Source: UKL13-2 sp947085425 | Lineage (GTDB): Bacteria; Pseudomonadota; Gammaproteobacteria; Burkholderiales; Usitatibacteraceae | Length of the DNA: 64,000 nucleotides | Direction: 5' to 3' | Assembly (NCBI GenBank): GCA_947085425.1 | Contig: CAMTWK010000015.1 | Coordinates: 124,001 to 188,000 of the forward strand | Shown here: one piece after another, positions 48,985 to 58,260 of the stretch | How the letters are laid out: every line of letters starts with the position of its first letter | Numbering within the stretch: the first letter of the stretch is position 1 | The notes under the pieces: generated by a model | What the model saw: the letters and a program-made list of their open reading frames with translations, nothing else | Told to the model about the DNA's origin: nothing | Database searches by the model: none | Position numbers and translations under genes: made by a program

Positions 48985-50211
48985 TCACTCCCAATTCAAC
49001 GCCCCACCGGTCTGATACTCAATCACACGTGTCTCAAAGAAATTCTTTTCTTTCTTCAGGTCAATGAGTTCCGACATCCATGGGAATGGATTGGTGGCAC
49101 CGGGGTACAACACATCCAGCCCAATCTGTTGCGCACGGCGGTTGGCGACAAAACGCAAATATTCTTTGAACATCGGTGCATTCAGGCCAAGCACACCGCG
49201 TGGCATGGTGTCTTCGGCGTAGGCGTATTCGAGCTCCACACCTTTGCGGAACAGGCTTTCGATTTCACTCTTGAATTCGTTGGTCCAGAGTTGCGGGTTT
49301 TCGAGTTTGACGGTGTTGACCAAATCAATACCAAAGCTGCAATGCATCGATTCGTCACGCAGGATGTATTGATATTGCTCGGCGGCGCCGGTCATTTTGT
49401 TCTGACGGCCGAGCGACAAAATCTGCACAAAACCGACGTAGAAGAACAGGCCTTCCATGATGCAGCTGAACACAATCAGCGATTTCAGCAACGCCTGATC
49501 GTTTTCAAACGTTCCGGTTTTAAAATTCGGGTCGGAGAGGATGTCGATAAACGGAATCAGGAAACGATCCTTGTCGCGGATGCATTTGATTTCGTTGTAG
49601 GCGTTGAAAATTTCCGCTTCATCGAGACCGAGCGACTCGGTGATGTATTGGTAAGCGTGGGTGTGAATGGCTTCCTCAAACGCCTGGCGCAACAGATACT
49701 GGCGGCACTCGGGCGCGGTGATGTGGCGATAGGTGCCCAGCACAATGTTGTTGGCGGCGAGTGAGTCGGCCGTGACAAAAAAGCCCAGATTGCGTTTAAC
49801 AATCAAACGCTCGTCATCGGTCAATCCGTTTGGGTCTTTCCATGTGGCGATGTCACGCGTCATGTTGACTTCTTGTGGCATCCAGTGGTTGGCACAACCG
49901 GACAAATATTTGTCCCACGCCCATTTGTATTTAAACGGCACCAACTGATTAACGTCGGACTTGCCATTGATGACACGTTTTTCTTCGGCGCGCACCCGTG
50001 AAAATCGCGCGTCAATTGCTGGATCAACGTCGTCGAGCGGCGGGCCATTGGGCAGGTCATCAAGCATCGGCCGGGTCTTGGCTGAACTGGTTTCCGTTGG
50101 GCGATCGGCTGCACGCAACGCGTCCGGCTGGCGCGGCAAAACGCGCTGCGGTGGTGGCGGCGCGGGCATGGGCGGATTGGCGGATGGGGTATCGTCCCAG
50201 GTCAGTGACAT
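48985..50211 (-). CDS. nrdB: Ribonucleotide reductase beta subunit, class Ia
   Basis: The 408-residue NrdB carries the iron and radical site EEAIHTHAYQY with Glu, His and the radical Tyr in the E-x2-H-x3-Y order, and the later LRDESMHCSFGIDLVN ligands. The last residues ETRVIEYQTGGALNWE form the tail that docks on NrdA. It has a Pro-rich N-terminal extension (about 100 residues), common in betaproteobacteria. It generates the tyrosyl radical used by NrdA to reduce ribonucleotides. It follows nrdA, with one small gene in between. Confidence 0.97.
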   Translation of the reverse strand: MSLTWDDTPSANPPMPAPPPPQRVLPRQPDALRAADRPTETSSAKTRPMLDDLPNGPPLDDVDPAIDARFSRVRAEEKRVINGKSDVNQLVPFKYKWAWDKYLSGCANHWMPQEVNMTRDIATWKDPNGLTDDERLIVKRNLGFFVTADSLAANNIVLGTYRHITAPECRQYLLRQAFEEAIHTHAYQYITESLGLDEAEIFNAYNEIKCIRDKDRFLIPFIDILSDPNFKTGTFENDQALLKSLIVFSCIMEGLFFYVGFVQILSLGRQNKMTGAAEQYQYILRDESMHCSFGIDLVNTVKLENPQLWTNEFKSEIESLFRKGVELEYAYAEDTMPRGVLGLNAPMFKEYLRFVANRRAQQIGLDVLYPGATNPFPWMSELIDLKKEKNFFETRVIEYQTGGALNWE

Positions 50212-50370
50212 ATTGGCTCCGGTTTGTTGCGTTCAGTTATGTTTTTTTGGGTGGAAGCCATTCGCCCCGGCACCAATCCGACTGCGGTGGTGAGGGGGCG
50301 AATGAGAGTGCTGCATGTTTGTATTTCAAGATTTCTGTGTGTCTAAATTTACGACTACGTTCACCACGGC

Positions 50371-50598
50371 TCAGTGTTTATGAAACAAGCCGGGCATTTG
50401 CAGCATTTCGCTATCCATCAGGCTGGTGACATTTTCAAGTACCAAGGCATCATCGCAACATTGTGTCTGCGCGATGGATTCGAGGCAGTCGTCCTTCTCA
50501 CGATAACCCTCGCCAGAATCGGCAACCTTTTTGCCCTCATCGTTGGAAAGTTGCCAGCGCCACTCGAATCGTGCATCTTGAAAGATATGAAATTGCAT
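50371..50598 (-). CDS. Small YegP/DUF1508-like protein in the nrd operon
   Basis: The 75-residue protein begins MQFHIFQDARFEWRWQLSND and continues EGKKVADSGEGYREKDDCLE, the pattern of one YegP/DUF1508 repeat (strand FxWRWxLxxxNGxxxAxSxxGYxxKxxCxxxI). Such domains are small beta-beta-beta-alpha units of unknown function. GAGAGAGG lies 8 nt upstream of the ATG at 50598; the longer frame upstream is rejected. It sits between nrdA and nrdB, so may be co-expressed with ribonucleotide reductase. Confidence 0.75.
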   Translation of the reverse strand: MQFHIFQDARFEWRWQLSNDEGKKVADSGEGYREKDDCLESIAQTQCCDDALVLENVTSLMDSEMLQMPGLFHKH

Positions 50599-50700
50599 CG
50601 TTGATCCTCTCTCGTTGGTGATGATAGAAACAGCTGCGGGTGATGGAATTAGTTTTGGTTGCCAGGTGTCGTTGCGCGTTTGTTGCGCTGTTGTTGTCCG

Positions 50701-50730
50701 AGCAGCCGTCGGTGATACGTAACGGCTGCT
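50701..50730. other. Perfect 9-bp hairpin between nrdA and the small gene
   Basis: AGCAGCCGT and ACGGCTGCT are perfect inverted repeats around a 12-nt loop. No T-run follows on either strand, so it is not a standard terminator. It lies 23 nt beyond the nrdA stop and could be an mRNA processing or stabilising stem that sets the ratio of nrdA to nrdB message. Confidence 0.65.
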
Positions 50731-50752
50731 GCGCCTCAATACCGCATTGCCT

Positions 50753-53686
50753 TTATTGACAGGCCTCACATTCCGGATCGGTGATCGAACAAAATTTCGC
50801 GCCCTCGGCGGCACCGTCACCGGCGCCCGCACTGCCCACATTGGCGCTTTGTGCCGATGCACCCTGCGTAAATCCACCGCCAATGGCGACCGCATTCAGT
50901 TCACCACCACGACCGGTTGATTTTTCAGCCGATGTTGCGGCCATGGTGCGCAGGTAGTAGGTGGTTTTGAGGCCACGAATCCATGCCAGCTTGTAGGTGT
51001 CGTCGAGTTTTTTGCCCGACGCACCGGCCATGTAGATGTTGAGCGACTGCGCCTGATCGATCCACTTCTGGCGGCGTGATGCGGCCTCGATCACCCACTT
51101 GGTATCGACCTCAAACGCGGTTGCGTAGAGTGTGCGCAATTCAGCGGGAATACGATCTATTTGGCCCAACGCGCCATCAAAATATTTGATGTCGGCCACC
51201 ATCACTTCGTCCCACAAACCGCGCGATTTCAGATCGCGCACCAGGTAGTCGTTGACGACGGTGAATTCACCAGACAGATTCGATTTCACAAACAAATTTT
51301 GGTAGGTCGGCTCGATACACGCCGACACACCAACTATGTTGGAAATGGTGGCGGTCGGGGCAATGGCGACACAATTGGAATTGCGCATGCCGTGCTGACG
51401 AATGCGGGCGCGCAAGGCATCCCAATCCATCGACGACGACATATCCACTTCAACGTAACCACCGCGTTCTTCGCGCAACAAATTCAGTGAATCCTGCGGC
51501 AGGATGCCACGATCCCACAATGAACCCTTGTAGGTTGAATAGGCACCACGCTCTTCGGCCAATTGGGTCGATGCCCAGTAGGCGTAATAACAAACCGCTT
51601 CCATCGAACGATCGGCAAATTCCACCGCCGCTTGGGACGCATACGGAATACGCTGCTCGTGCAAACAATCCTGGAAGGCCATGATGCCCAAGCCCACCGG
51701 ACGGTGTTTCAGATTGGAGTTGCGCGCCTTGGCGACGGCGTAATAATTAATGTCGATAACGTTATCGAGCATGCGCATGGCGGTGGTAATGGTGCGTTTT
51801 AGTTTGTCGTGGTCGAGTACTTTTTTACCACTGTCGTTGCCAACCCCGTCTTTCATGTGCGCAACCAGATTGACCGAGCCCAAATTACACACGGCGATTT
51901 CACTCTCGTTGGTATTGAGGGTGATTTCGGTACACAGGTTGGACGAGTGCACCACACCGATGTGGTTTTGTGGTGAACGAATATTGCACGGGTCCTTAAA
52001 CGTAATCCAAGGATGGCCGGTTTCAAACAACATCGACAACATCTTGCGCCACAAGGTCAACGCCGGGATTTTTTTCGATGGCTTGATTTCACCACGCTCC
52101 GCCAGTTCTTCGTAGCGGGTGTAGGCAACTTCAAATTCTTTGCCGAATTTTTCGTGCAAATCCGGTGTGGTCGATGGCGAAAACAGTGTCCAATCGCCGC
52201 CCTCCATCACACGCCGCATAAACAAATCAGGAATCCAATTGGCGGTGTTCATGTCGTGGGTACGACGCCGATCGTCACCGGTATTTTTGCGCAGTTCCAA
52301 AAATTCTTCGATGTCCAAATGCCAGGTTTCCAGATAGGCGCAAACCGCGCCCTTGCGTTTGCCACCCTGATTCACGGCCACTGCCGTGTCATTCACAACC
52401 TTCAGGAACGGCACCACACCTTGCGATTTGCCATTGGTGCCTTTGATATAACTACCAAGTGCACGCACCGGTGTCCAATCGTTGCCCAGACCGCCGGCAA
52501 ACTTCGACAACAGGGCATTTTCTTTGAGTGCCTCGTAAATACCTTCGAGGTCGTCGGACACGGTGGTCAAATAACAGCTCGATAACTGCGAACGGCGGGT
52601 ACCGGAATTAAACAGGGTTGGTGTCGACGACATAAAGTCAAAGGTCGACAAAATATTGTAGAACTCGATCGCGCGGGTTTCACGATCAACTTCACCCAGC
52701 GCCAGTCCCATTGCCACCCGCATATAAAACGCCTGCGGCAATTCGATGCGGGTTTCCTGGATATGAATGAAATACCGGTCGTACAGGGTCTGCAAACCCA
52801 GATAGGTGAATTGGGTATCACGCTCGGCATTGAGTGCTGCGCCCAAACGCGCCAGGTCGTAGTGCCCCATACGCTCGTCGAGCAATTCGGCTTGCACACC
52901 TTTTTTGATGTACTGCGGAAAATATTCGGCATAACGTGTCGCCATGTCGGCCTGGCTGACTTCTTCACCGAGAATTTCGCGGCGAATCGAATGCATCAGC
53001 AAGCGGGAGGTGACTTTGTTATAGGCCGGGTCGCGCTCAATCATGGCGCGTGAGGTCATGGTGGCGGCTTTAAATACTTCATCAATCGGCACGCCGTCGT
53101 AGAGATCGCGCAAGGTGCCGTCAAAAATTAGTTTTGGATTGACAAAATTACCCAAGCCATCACAGGCGGAATCGATCAATGCTGTCAACGCGGCGACATC
53201 AAGCGGACGTTTTTTGCCGGCGATCAATACGTTAATGGCGGCGACGCCCGCCAGCGTGTCCTGTGACTTTGCAGCCTTCTCGGCGGCGCGTTCACCATTA
53301 CGTTTCTCGCGGTACAACACATACGAACGGGCGACCTCGTGGGCACCGCCACGCATCAGCGCCAATTCAACCTGATCCTGCACATCTTCAATGTGAAACG
53401 TGCCGCCGGACGGCTTGTGACGCAATAAAGCGTGCACCACCGCAGCGGTGGATTGCTGCACTTGATCACGCATACGCGCCGACGCGGCTTCCTGGCTGCC
53501 ATTTACGGCAATAAACGCCTTGGTCACGGCAACGGCAATCTTTTGCGGTTCGAACGACGCCACAGCGCCATTCCGACGAATAATCTTGTAGTCCATGTAA
53601 CGCGATTCAACCGAATCAGTGTTGCCGGTGGATAACTTTGGGTTGACGAGCGGATTCACCGGATCAATGTCGGCACCGAGTCTCAT
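50753..53686 (-). CDS. nrdA: Ribonucleotide reductase alpha subunit, class Ia
   Basis: The 977-residue NrdA has an N-terminal ATP-cone (IIRRNGAVASFEPQKIAVAV, residues about 33-125). The catalytic barrel contains NLCTEITLNTNESEIAVCNL, with the N-L-C-x-E radical Cys. The C-terminal tail SITDPECEACQ carries the redox CxxC that reduces the active site. The ATP-cone near residue 40 senses ATP/dATP. It makes deoxynucleoside diphosphates with NrdB. AGGAGA precedes the ATG by 6 nt. NrdR boxes and a DnaA box lie upstream. Confidence 0.97.
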   Translation of the reverse strand: MRLGADIDPVNPLVNPKLSTGNTDSVESRYMDYKIIRRNGAVASFEPQKIAVAVTKAFIAVNGSQEAASARMRDQVQQSTAAVVHALLRHKPSGGTFHIEDVQDQVELALMRGGAHEVARSYVLYREKRNGERAAEKAAKSQDTLAGVAAINVLIAGKKRPLDVAALTALIDSACDGLGNFVNPKLIFDGTLRDLYDGVPIDEVFKAATMTSRAMIERDPAYNKVTSRLLMHSIRREILGEEVSQADMATRYAEYFPQYIKKGVQAELLDERMGHYDLARLGAALNAERDTQFTYLGLQTLYDRYFIHIQETRIELPQAFYMRVAMGLALGEVDRETRAIEFYNILSTFDFMSSTPTLFNSGTRRSQLSSCYLTTVSDDLEGIYEALKENALLSKFAGGLGNDWTPVRALGSYIKGTNGKSQGVVPFLKVVNDTAVAVNQGGKRKGAVCAYLETWHLDIEEFLELRKNTGDDRRRTHDMNTANWIPDLFMRRVMEGGDWTLFSPSTTPDLHEKFGKEFEVAYTRYEELAERGEIKPSKKIPALTLWRKMLSMLFETGHPWITFKDPCNIRSPQNHIGVVHSSNLCTEITLNTNESEIAVCNLGSVNLVAHMKDGVGNDSGKKVLDHDKLKRTITTAMRMLDNVIDINYYAVAKARNSNLKHRPVGLGIMAFQDCLHEQRIPYASQAAVEFADRSMEAVCYYAYWASTQLAEERGAYSTYKGSLWDRGILPQDSLNLLREERGGYVEVDMSSSMDWDALRARIRQHGMRNSNCVAIAPTATISNIVGVSACIEPTYQNLFVKSNLSGEFTVVNDYLVRDLKSRGLWDEVMVADIKYFDGALGQIDRIPAELRTLYATAFEVDTKWVIEAASRRQKWIDQAQSLNIYMAGASGKKLDDTYKLAWIRGLKTTYYLRTMAATSAEKSTGRGGELNAVAIGGGFTQGASAQSANVGSAGAGDGAAEGAKFCSITDPECEACQ

Positions 53687-53818
53687 GTGTTGTCTCCTGT
53701 GGTATCTATTTTTTTGTTTAATATCAATTACTTATCCCCGCAAAGCACTGAGAGTTGAATATTTCTGGCGAATTTCAGGCGTGCCTGATATGCCGAGGAC
53801 GGTGATGGTTGTAGACAG

Positions 53819-53827
53819 TTATCCACA
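53819..53827 (-). promoter_or_regulatory. DnaA box upstream of nrdA
   Basis: TTATCCACA is a perfect DnaA-binding 9-mer. A one-mismatch relative (ATATCCACA) overlaps the first NrdR box at about 53876-53884. In E. coli nrdAB expression is controlled by DnaA as well as NrdR, so the same arrangement is inferred here. Confidence 0.7.
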
Positions 53828-53879
53828 ACTAATCCACCGTGCGTCCCAACCTTTTGAGGGGGGTTAGGAACAGAAATAT

Positions 53880-53895
53880 CCACAAGATGTAGTGT
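53880..53895 (-). promoter_or_regulatory. NrdR box 1
   Basis: CCACAAGATGTAGTGT fits the 16-bp NrdR consensus (ACACwATATATwGTGT) at 13 positions. It lies 31 bp, about three helical turns, from a second box. NrdR represses ribonucleotide reductase genes when dATP is high. nrdR itself is not in the window. Confidence 0.75.
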
Positions 53896-53910
53896 CCGCT
53901 TGGGGTAGCA

Positions 53911-53926
53911 ACACAATATATCGCGA
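53911..53926 (-). promoter_or_regulatory. NrdR box 2
   Basis: ACACAATATATCGCGA fits the NrdR consensus at 13 positions (its first half is perfect). With box 1 the start-to-start distance is 31 bp, the phasing found at other NrdR-controlled promoters. Confidence 0.75.
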
Positions 53927-54017
53927 CAAACCAATGTGCAAGTGATATTTTTTTTTAGAGAAATCGCCTTAAAAATCAGCTTGTTAAAGCGCTGCAACCG
54001 GTCCTTTGCATGGAAAC

Positions 54018-54040
54018 AACTTCATGTAAAACATGAAGTT
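54018..54040. promoter_or_regulatory. Perfect 10-bp inverted repeat in the nrdA-dcd region
   Basis: AACTTCATGT and ACATGAAGTT are exact inverted repeats around AAA. No T-run follows, so it looks like a dyad operator rather than a terminator. It is about 315 nt upstream of dcd and 330 nt upstream of nrdA. The binding factor is unknown. Confidence 0.6.
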
Positions 54041-54354
54041 TATAAAACCAAGAAATGATGGGCTTTTTGAGGCGAAAATGCTTGAAATTGCACGTCAAAT
54101 CAAGAGTTTCACGGCGACAATTTCACCATTTTTGGCATGCAATACGCTTGCTGGCCGGCTATTTACCAACGTTTGCAACGCCTTTGGTCTCGTGCGTCAC
54201 GCCCGTCCGCCCCGGCAGCGATTTTGGCGGGCGGATTCGCACCAATAAACACAAAAGCATCCGGGCCGACCCGGCAACGGCAAAACAACGCGGCGGCAAA
54301 ACATCTGCGTTTGCTAAACTGCGTCTTTCGTTCGATCAATTCAAGAGGCGTGTA

Positions 54355-54921
54355 ATGAGCATCAAAAGTGACAAATGGATTCGCCGCATGGCCACCGAAC
54401 ACAACATGATCGAGCCGTTTTCACCAGGGCAGATCCGCGAAGAAAACGGTCGCCGTATTGTCAGTTACGGCACCTCAAGCTACGGTTACGACATCCGCTG
54501 CTCCAACGAGTTCAAGCTGTTCACCAACCTGAATTCAACGATTGTTGATCCGAAAAATTTTGATCCAAATTCATTCGTTGATATCAACGCCGATTTTTGC
54601 ATCATCCCACCCAACTCGTTTGCACTGGCGCGCACGGTGGAATATTTTCGAATCCCGCGCAATGTGATGACCATTTGCCTCGGCAAATCCACCTATGCCC
54701 GCTGCGGCATTATTGTCAATGTCACGCCGTTTGAGCCGGAGTGGGAAGGATATGTCACGCTGGAATTTTCAAATACAACACCGCTGCCCGCAAAAATTTA
54801 CGCAAACGAGGGCGTGGCCCAGGTATTGTTTTTTGAAAGCGACGAAGTATGTGAAACGTCCTACAAGGATCGGGGCGGCAAGTACCAAGGGCAATACGGC
54901 GTGACCTTGCCAAAAATGTAG
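54355..54921 (+). CDS. dcd: dCTP deaminase
   Basis: The 188-residue enzyme of the dUTPase-like fold begins MSIKSDKWIRRMATEHNMIE and has GTSSYGYDIRCSNEFKLF, the motif CLGKSTYARCGIIVNVTPFE with the catalytic region, and the C-terminal GKYQGQYGVTLPKM. It deaminates dCTP to dUTP, feeding dTTP synthesis. GAGG lies about 6 nt before the ATG at 54355; upstream in-frame codons reaching 54055 are outside the family. It is divergent from nrdA, which makes the other deoxynucleotide precursor enzymes. Confidence 0.96.
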   Translation: MSIKSDKWIRRMATEHNMIEPFSPGQIREENGRRIVSYGTSSYGYDIRCSNEFKLFTNLNSTIVDPKNFDPNSFVDINADFCIIPPNSFALARTVEYFRIPRNVMTICLGKSTYARCGIIVNVTPFEPEWEGYVTLEFSNTTPLPAKIYANEGVAQVLFFESDEVCETSYKDRGGKYQGQYGVTLPKM

Positions 54922-55104
54922 CGGGAGTTTGCTCACTTGTTGGCCCTCTTGGTAAGAGGTGCACGGGTGAGCAGGTGAAATCGATGGGATTGTGGCAATC
55001 AAGCCGACTGCGCATTGGCTGGCGATATTGCTCCCGTGTTCACGCGTTCACCAAGTCCCCGTTCAACCATTCACTTTTTGCCACACACCCATTCACTACA
55101 AACC

Positions 55105-56505
55105 ATGACCATTCGCTCCCGTTTTGCCCCCAGCCCAACCGGCTATCTTCATATTGGTGGCGCCCGCACCGCCTTGTTCGCGTGGGCGTTTGCCCGCCGG
55201 CTGGGAGGCACATTTATTCTGCGGATCGAGGATACCGATGTTGAGCGCTCAACACCGGCTGCGGTACAAGCGATTTTGGACGGCATGCAATGGCTTGGAC
55301 TCGATTATGACGAAGGCCCATTCTTTCAAATGCAGCGGATGGCGCGCTACCAGGAGGTTTTGGTCGATATGCTCGCCAAGGGAACCGCTTATCACTGTTA
55401 TATGCAGCCGACGGAATTGGATGCCTTGCGTGAATCACAAAGGGCGCGCGGTGAAAAACCCCGCTACGATGGCACCTGGCGACCCGCACCCGGAAAAACG
55501 TTTCCGCCAATACCGGCCGGCCTTCAGCCGGTAATCCGATTTGCCAACCCGACGGGCGGCGTGGTCAGTTGGATCGACGCAGTCAAGGGCAAAATTGCCA
55601 TCGCCAATGACGAATTGGATGATCTGATCATCGCCCGCGCCGACGGCACGCCGACTTACAATTTTTGTGTTTGTGTGGACGATTGGGATATGAAAATCAC
55701 CCACGTGATTCGCGGTGACGATCACGTCAATAACACACCACGGCAAATTAATATCCTCGCCGCAATGGGTGCGGCCATTCCGGTGTATGCACATTTGTCG
55801 ATGATTCTGGGCGACGACGGTCAAAAACTGTCAAAACGCCACGGTGCCGTGTCGGTGATGGATTACCCACAAAACGGTTATGTTCGTGACGCGGTGGTGA
55901 ATTATTTGGCCCGTCTCGGCTGGTCGCATGGCGACAGTGAAATTTTTTCCATGGAAGAGTTTTGCCAATGGTTTGATCTCGACCACATCACCCCGTCGGC
56001 GGCACAATTCAACACCGAAAAATTGAATTGGCTGAATCACGAATACATCAAAAAAATGCCCGTCGAGCAACTCGGCGGTTTGCTGACGCCATTCCTGACC
56101 CAGACCGGAATTGACGTGACTAACGGCCCGTCGCCCGACTATGTGGCAGAGGCGTTGCGCGACCGGGCACAAACATTGGTGGAAATGGCGGCACAGGCGC
56201 ATTATTTCTATGTGCGCCCGACCATCGAGTCATCACTGCTTTCTCAACACCTGGTCGATGCGGCCAAACCAGCCATTCACTCTTTGATTGCAGAGTTACA
56301 TCACGCGCAATGGCATAAGCCGGACCTGAGTATATTAATCAAGGCCAAAGTTGCTGCGCACGGCTTGAAGACACCGCAACTGATGATGCCGCTGCGGGTC
56401 CTGCTGACCGGGCAGACGCAAACACCCGGCGTCGATACCATCATGGCGCTACTGGGAAGAGATGAAGTTCTGGCCCGGTTACAGCAGGTTGGCGGAAAAT
56501 CTTAA
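55105..56505 (+). CDS. gltX: Glutamyl-tRNA synthetase
   Basis: This 466-residue class I aminoacyl-tRNA synthetase has the HIGH-type motif APSPTGYLHIGGARTALFAW (His-Ile-Gly-Gly), and the KMSKS-type GQKLSKRHGAVSV near residue 240. The start at 55105 (MTIRSRFAPSP) is the usual GltX N-terminus; the frame extends upstream but is not homologous. It charges tRNA-Glu, one of which is encoded about 170 nt downstream. Confidence 0.96.
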   Translation: MTIRSRFAPSPTGYLHIGGARTALFAWAFARRLGGTFILRIEDTDVERSTPAAVQAILDGMQWLGLDYDEGPFFQMQRMARYQEVLVDMLAKGTAYHCYMQPTELDALRESQRARGEKPRYDGTWRPAPGKTFPPIPAGLQPVIRFANPTGGVVSWIDAVKGKIAIANDELDDLIIARADGTPTYNFCVCVDDWDMKITHVIRGDDHVNNTPRQINILAAMGAAIPVYAHLSMILGDDGQKLSKRHGAVSVMDYPQNGYVRDAVVNYLARLGWSHGDSEIFSMEEFCQWFDLDHITPSAAQFNTEKLNWLNHEYIKKMPVEQLGGLLTPFLTQTGIDVTNGPSPDYVAEALRDRAQTLVEMAAQAHYFYVRPTIESSLLSQHLVDAAKPAIHSLIAELHHAQWHKPDLSILIKAKVAAHGLKTPQLMMPLRVLLTGQTQTPGVDTIMALLGRDEVLARLQQVGGKS

Positions 56506-56523
56506 AAATACACAATTTCGTAC

Positions 56524-56553
56524 TTGGCATTGAGCCGCTAATCACGCTATAAT
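56524..56553 (+). promoter_or_regulatory. Strong sigma-70 promoter of the tRNA pair
   Basis: TTGGCA (56524-56529) and a perfect TATAAT (56548-56553) are separated by 18 nt, and lie 15 nt before tRNA-Ala. They start just after the gltX stop, so the tRNAs have their own promoter. Confidence 0.85.
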
Positions 56554-56568
56554 TTCGCTCTTGCCTGT

Positions 56569-56644
<76 letters not shown>

Positions 56645-56676
56645 CAAAATTTAAAAATCAGTAGTTTGACGACTGT

Positions 56677-56752
56677 GTCCCCATCGTCTAGAGGCCTAGG
56701 ACATCGCCCTTTCACGGCGGTAACGCGAGTTCGAATCTCGCTGGGGACGCCA
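56677..56752 (+). tRNA. tRNA-Glu (anticodon TTC)
   Basis: A 76-nt cloverleaf: acceptor GTCCCCA pairs with TGGGGAC, the anticodon loop is CTTTCAC with TTC, the T-loop is GTTCGAATC, and GCCA is encoded at the 3' end. It follows tRNA-Ala by 32 nt and is followed by a terminator. Its U34 is a substrate of MnmA, encoded at 17773. Confidence 0.96.
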
Positions 56753-56759
56753 AAAAATC

Positions 56760-56792
56760 AAGGGCTTAGTCAACCGACTAAGCCCTTTTTTT
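56760..56792 (+). terminator. Rho-independent terminator of the tRNA operon
   Basis: AAGGGCTTAGTC and GACTAAGCCCTT form a perfect 12-pair stem around AACC and are followed by a T-run. It ends the tRNA-Ala/tRNA-Glu transcript. Confidence 0.95.
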
Positions 56793-56904
56793 GTTATCGT
56801 GCCATGACCCGTCAAGCATTTAATACATAGCCGCACGAGTCGCACAACTTGAATACCCCTTCCCCACTGATTTTTCAGCCATTCACTTATCTGAGACCAG
56901 CCCA

Positions 56905-58248
56905 ATGAATATTTCCAAGCCAAGTCGTTTGATCACGTCCCTGTCCGTTTCCTTATCGCTGGCAGCTGTGGGTGGCATTTTGGCCCTATCCACCCCGGCG
57001 GCGGTGTACGCACAAAAGGCAGACGCGGCTGCCACGACCGACGCAAGCAAAGACACCCTGCGACCTGAAGTCGCTAAATTATTGGTTGCCGCCCAGGAAA
57101 AACTACAAGCGAAACAGTACGTCGAAGCGCTCGCCAAAATTGCCGACGTCGACCTGATCGCCAACAAAACACCATACGAAAATTTTGTCATGGAACGGAT
57201 GCGCGGCGCATCCGCCCTGGCCGTCAAACAATATGCCGTTGCCGCGAAATCGTTCGAATTTGTTTTTGCAACCGGCCGCCTGAGCGCAACGGATCGCGGC
57301 ATCTATGCAGAGGCTGTAACCGGCGCGTATTACAACCTCAAGGACTACAAACAAGCCGCAATCTGGGCGGCAAGAGCACTCAAGGAAGGGGCTACCCAGG
57401 CGCAAACCCGGCAAATTTTGATTCAATCGCTGTTTCTTGCCAATGACTTTGCCACCGCCAAGACGGAAGTGGATGCAGCCATTGCGGCCGATGAAAAGGC
57501 TGGGATAACCGTGTCGGAAGATTTGCTCAAAATGCTCGGCCGCATTGCACTGAAACAAGATGACATGGTCGCATACGCGGGCGCGTTGGAAAAACTGGTC
57601 GTCCTGTACCCAAATAGCGGCTATTGGGCGGATTTAATCGGGCGCGTCGGGGCCAATCCAGCGATAACGGATCGTTATATGTTGGATTTTTTCCGTCTGC
57701 AAATGGCACTGGGCGAAACGCTGACGATTTCTCAATATGTTTTTCTTGCCCAACACGCCATGCAAGCCGGCTTCCCAATTGAAGCACGGCAGATCCTCGA
57801 TAAAGGTTTCACTGAAGGGGTATTGGGCAACAATCCCGAACATAAAAAATTGCGCGACAAAGCCGCCAAGGATGCCGAAGACGACATCAAAAATATGGCG
57901 CGCCTTGCCGCCGAGGCCGAGAAAGGCACCGAGGGACCGGCATTATTTAACGCCGGTCTTAATACCTTTTTGAACGGCGACCGGAATAAAGGCATTGCCA
58001 TGATGGCGCAGGGTATCAAACGTCCCGGAATCAAGCGCCTTGAGGATGCCAAATTGCGGTTGGGCATAAGTTACGCATTACACGGCGAGCGCGCCAAAGC
58101 GGTCGAAATTCTGTCTACGGTTACCGGCAACGAAGGCATCACGGACGCCGCCCGATTGTGGCGTGCGTTTGCAAAACAGTCGGTCCCGGCTGCGCCGCCT
58201 GCAACGGCACCAACCCCGTCGTCATCGGCACCGGCGGCGGTCAAATAA
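56905..58248 (+). CDS. Secreted TPR-like helical repeat protein
   Basis: The 447-residue protein has a signal peptide (ITSLSVSLSLAAVGGILAL, cleavage after VYA). It consists of repeated 34-residue-like helix pairs, for example AAQEKLQAKQYVEALAKIAD, GAYYNLKDYKQAAIWAARAL and KALRIA-like EILSTVTG, which is the TPR/Sel1-like pattern. The end is Ala/Pro/Thr/Ser-rich. TPR proteins scaffold protein complexes; the location is inferred to be periplasmic. It converges on the large hybrid kinase, whose stop is 13 nt beyond. Confidence 0.82.
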   Translation: MNISKPSRLITSLSVSLSLAAVGGILALSTPAAVYAQKADAAATTDASKDTLRPEVAKLLVAAQEKLQAKQYVEALAKIADVDLIANKTPYENFVMERMRGASALAVKQYAVAAKSFEFVFATGRLSATDRGIYAEAVTGAYYNLKDYKQAAIWAARALKEGATQAQTRQILIQSLFLANDFATAKTEVDAAIAADEKAGITVSEDLLKMLGRIALKQDDMVAYAGALEKLVVLYPNSGYWADLIGRVGANPAITDRYMLDFFRLQMALGETLTISQYVFLAQHAMQAGFPIEARQILDKGFTEGVLGNNPEHKKLRDKAAKDAEDDIKNMARLAAEAEKGTEGPALFNAGLNTFLNGDRNKGIAMMAQGIKRPGIKRLEDAKLRLGISYALHGERAKAVEILSTVTGNEGITDAARLWRAFAKQSVPAAPPATAPTPSSSAPAAVK

Positions 58249-58260
58249 CTCTGCGGGGCG

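Larger units (their letters stand above)
53687..54354. other. Long divergent nrdA-dcd intergenic region
   Basis: 668 nt without a credible gene. It contains the DnaA-box and NrdR-box cluster (53819-53926) serving nrdA and a 23-nt perfect inverted repeat (54018-54040). The stretch 54060-54340 is open on the plus strand but has no coding character; it presumably holds the dcd promoter. Confidence 0.6.

Noticed and set aside
50701..50730. Rho-independent terminator after nrdA
   Set aside because: The stem is good, but no T-run follows on the minus strand, so I list it only as a hairpin.
54055..54354. Possible 100-codon N-terminal extension of dcd
   Set aside because: dCTP deaminases start at MSIKSD; the extension has no family similarity and a good ribosome-binding site precedes the internal ATG at 54355.
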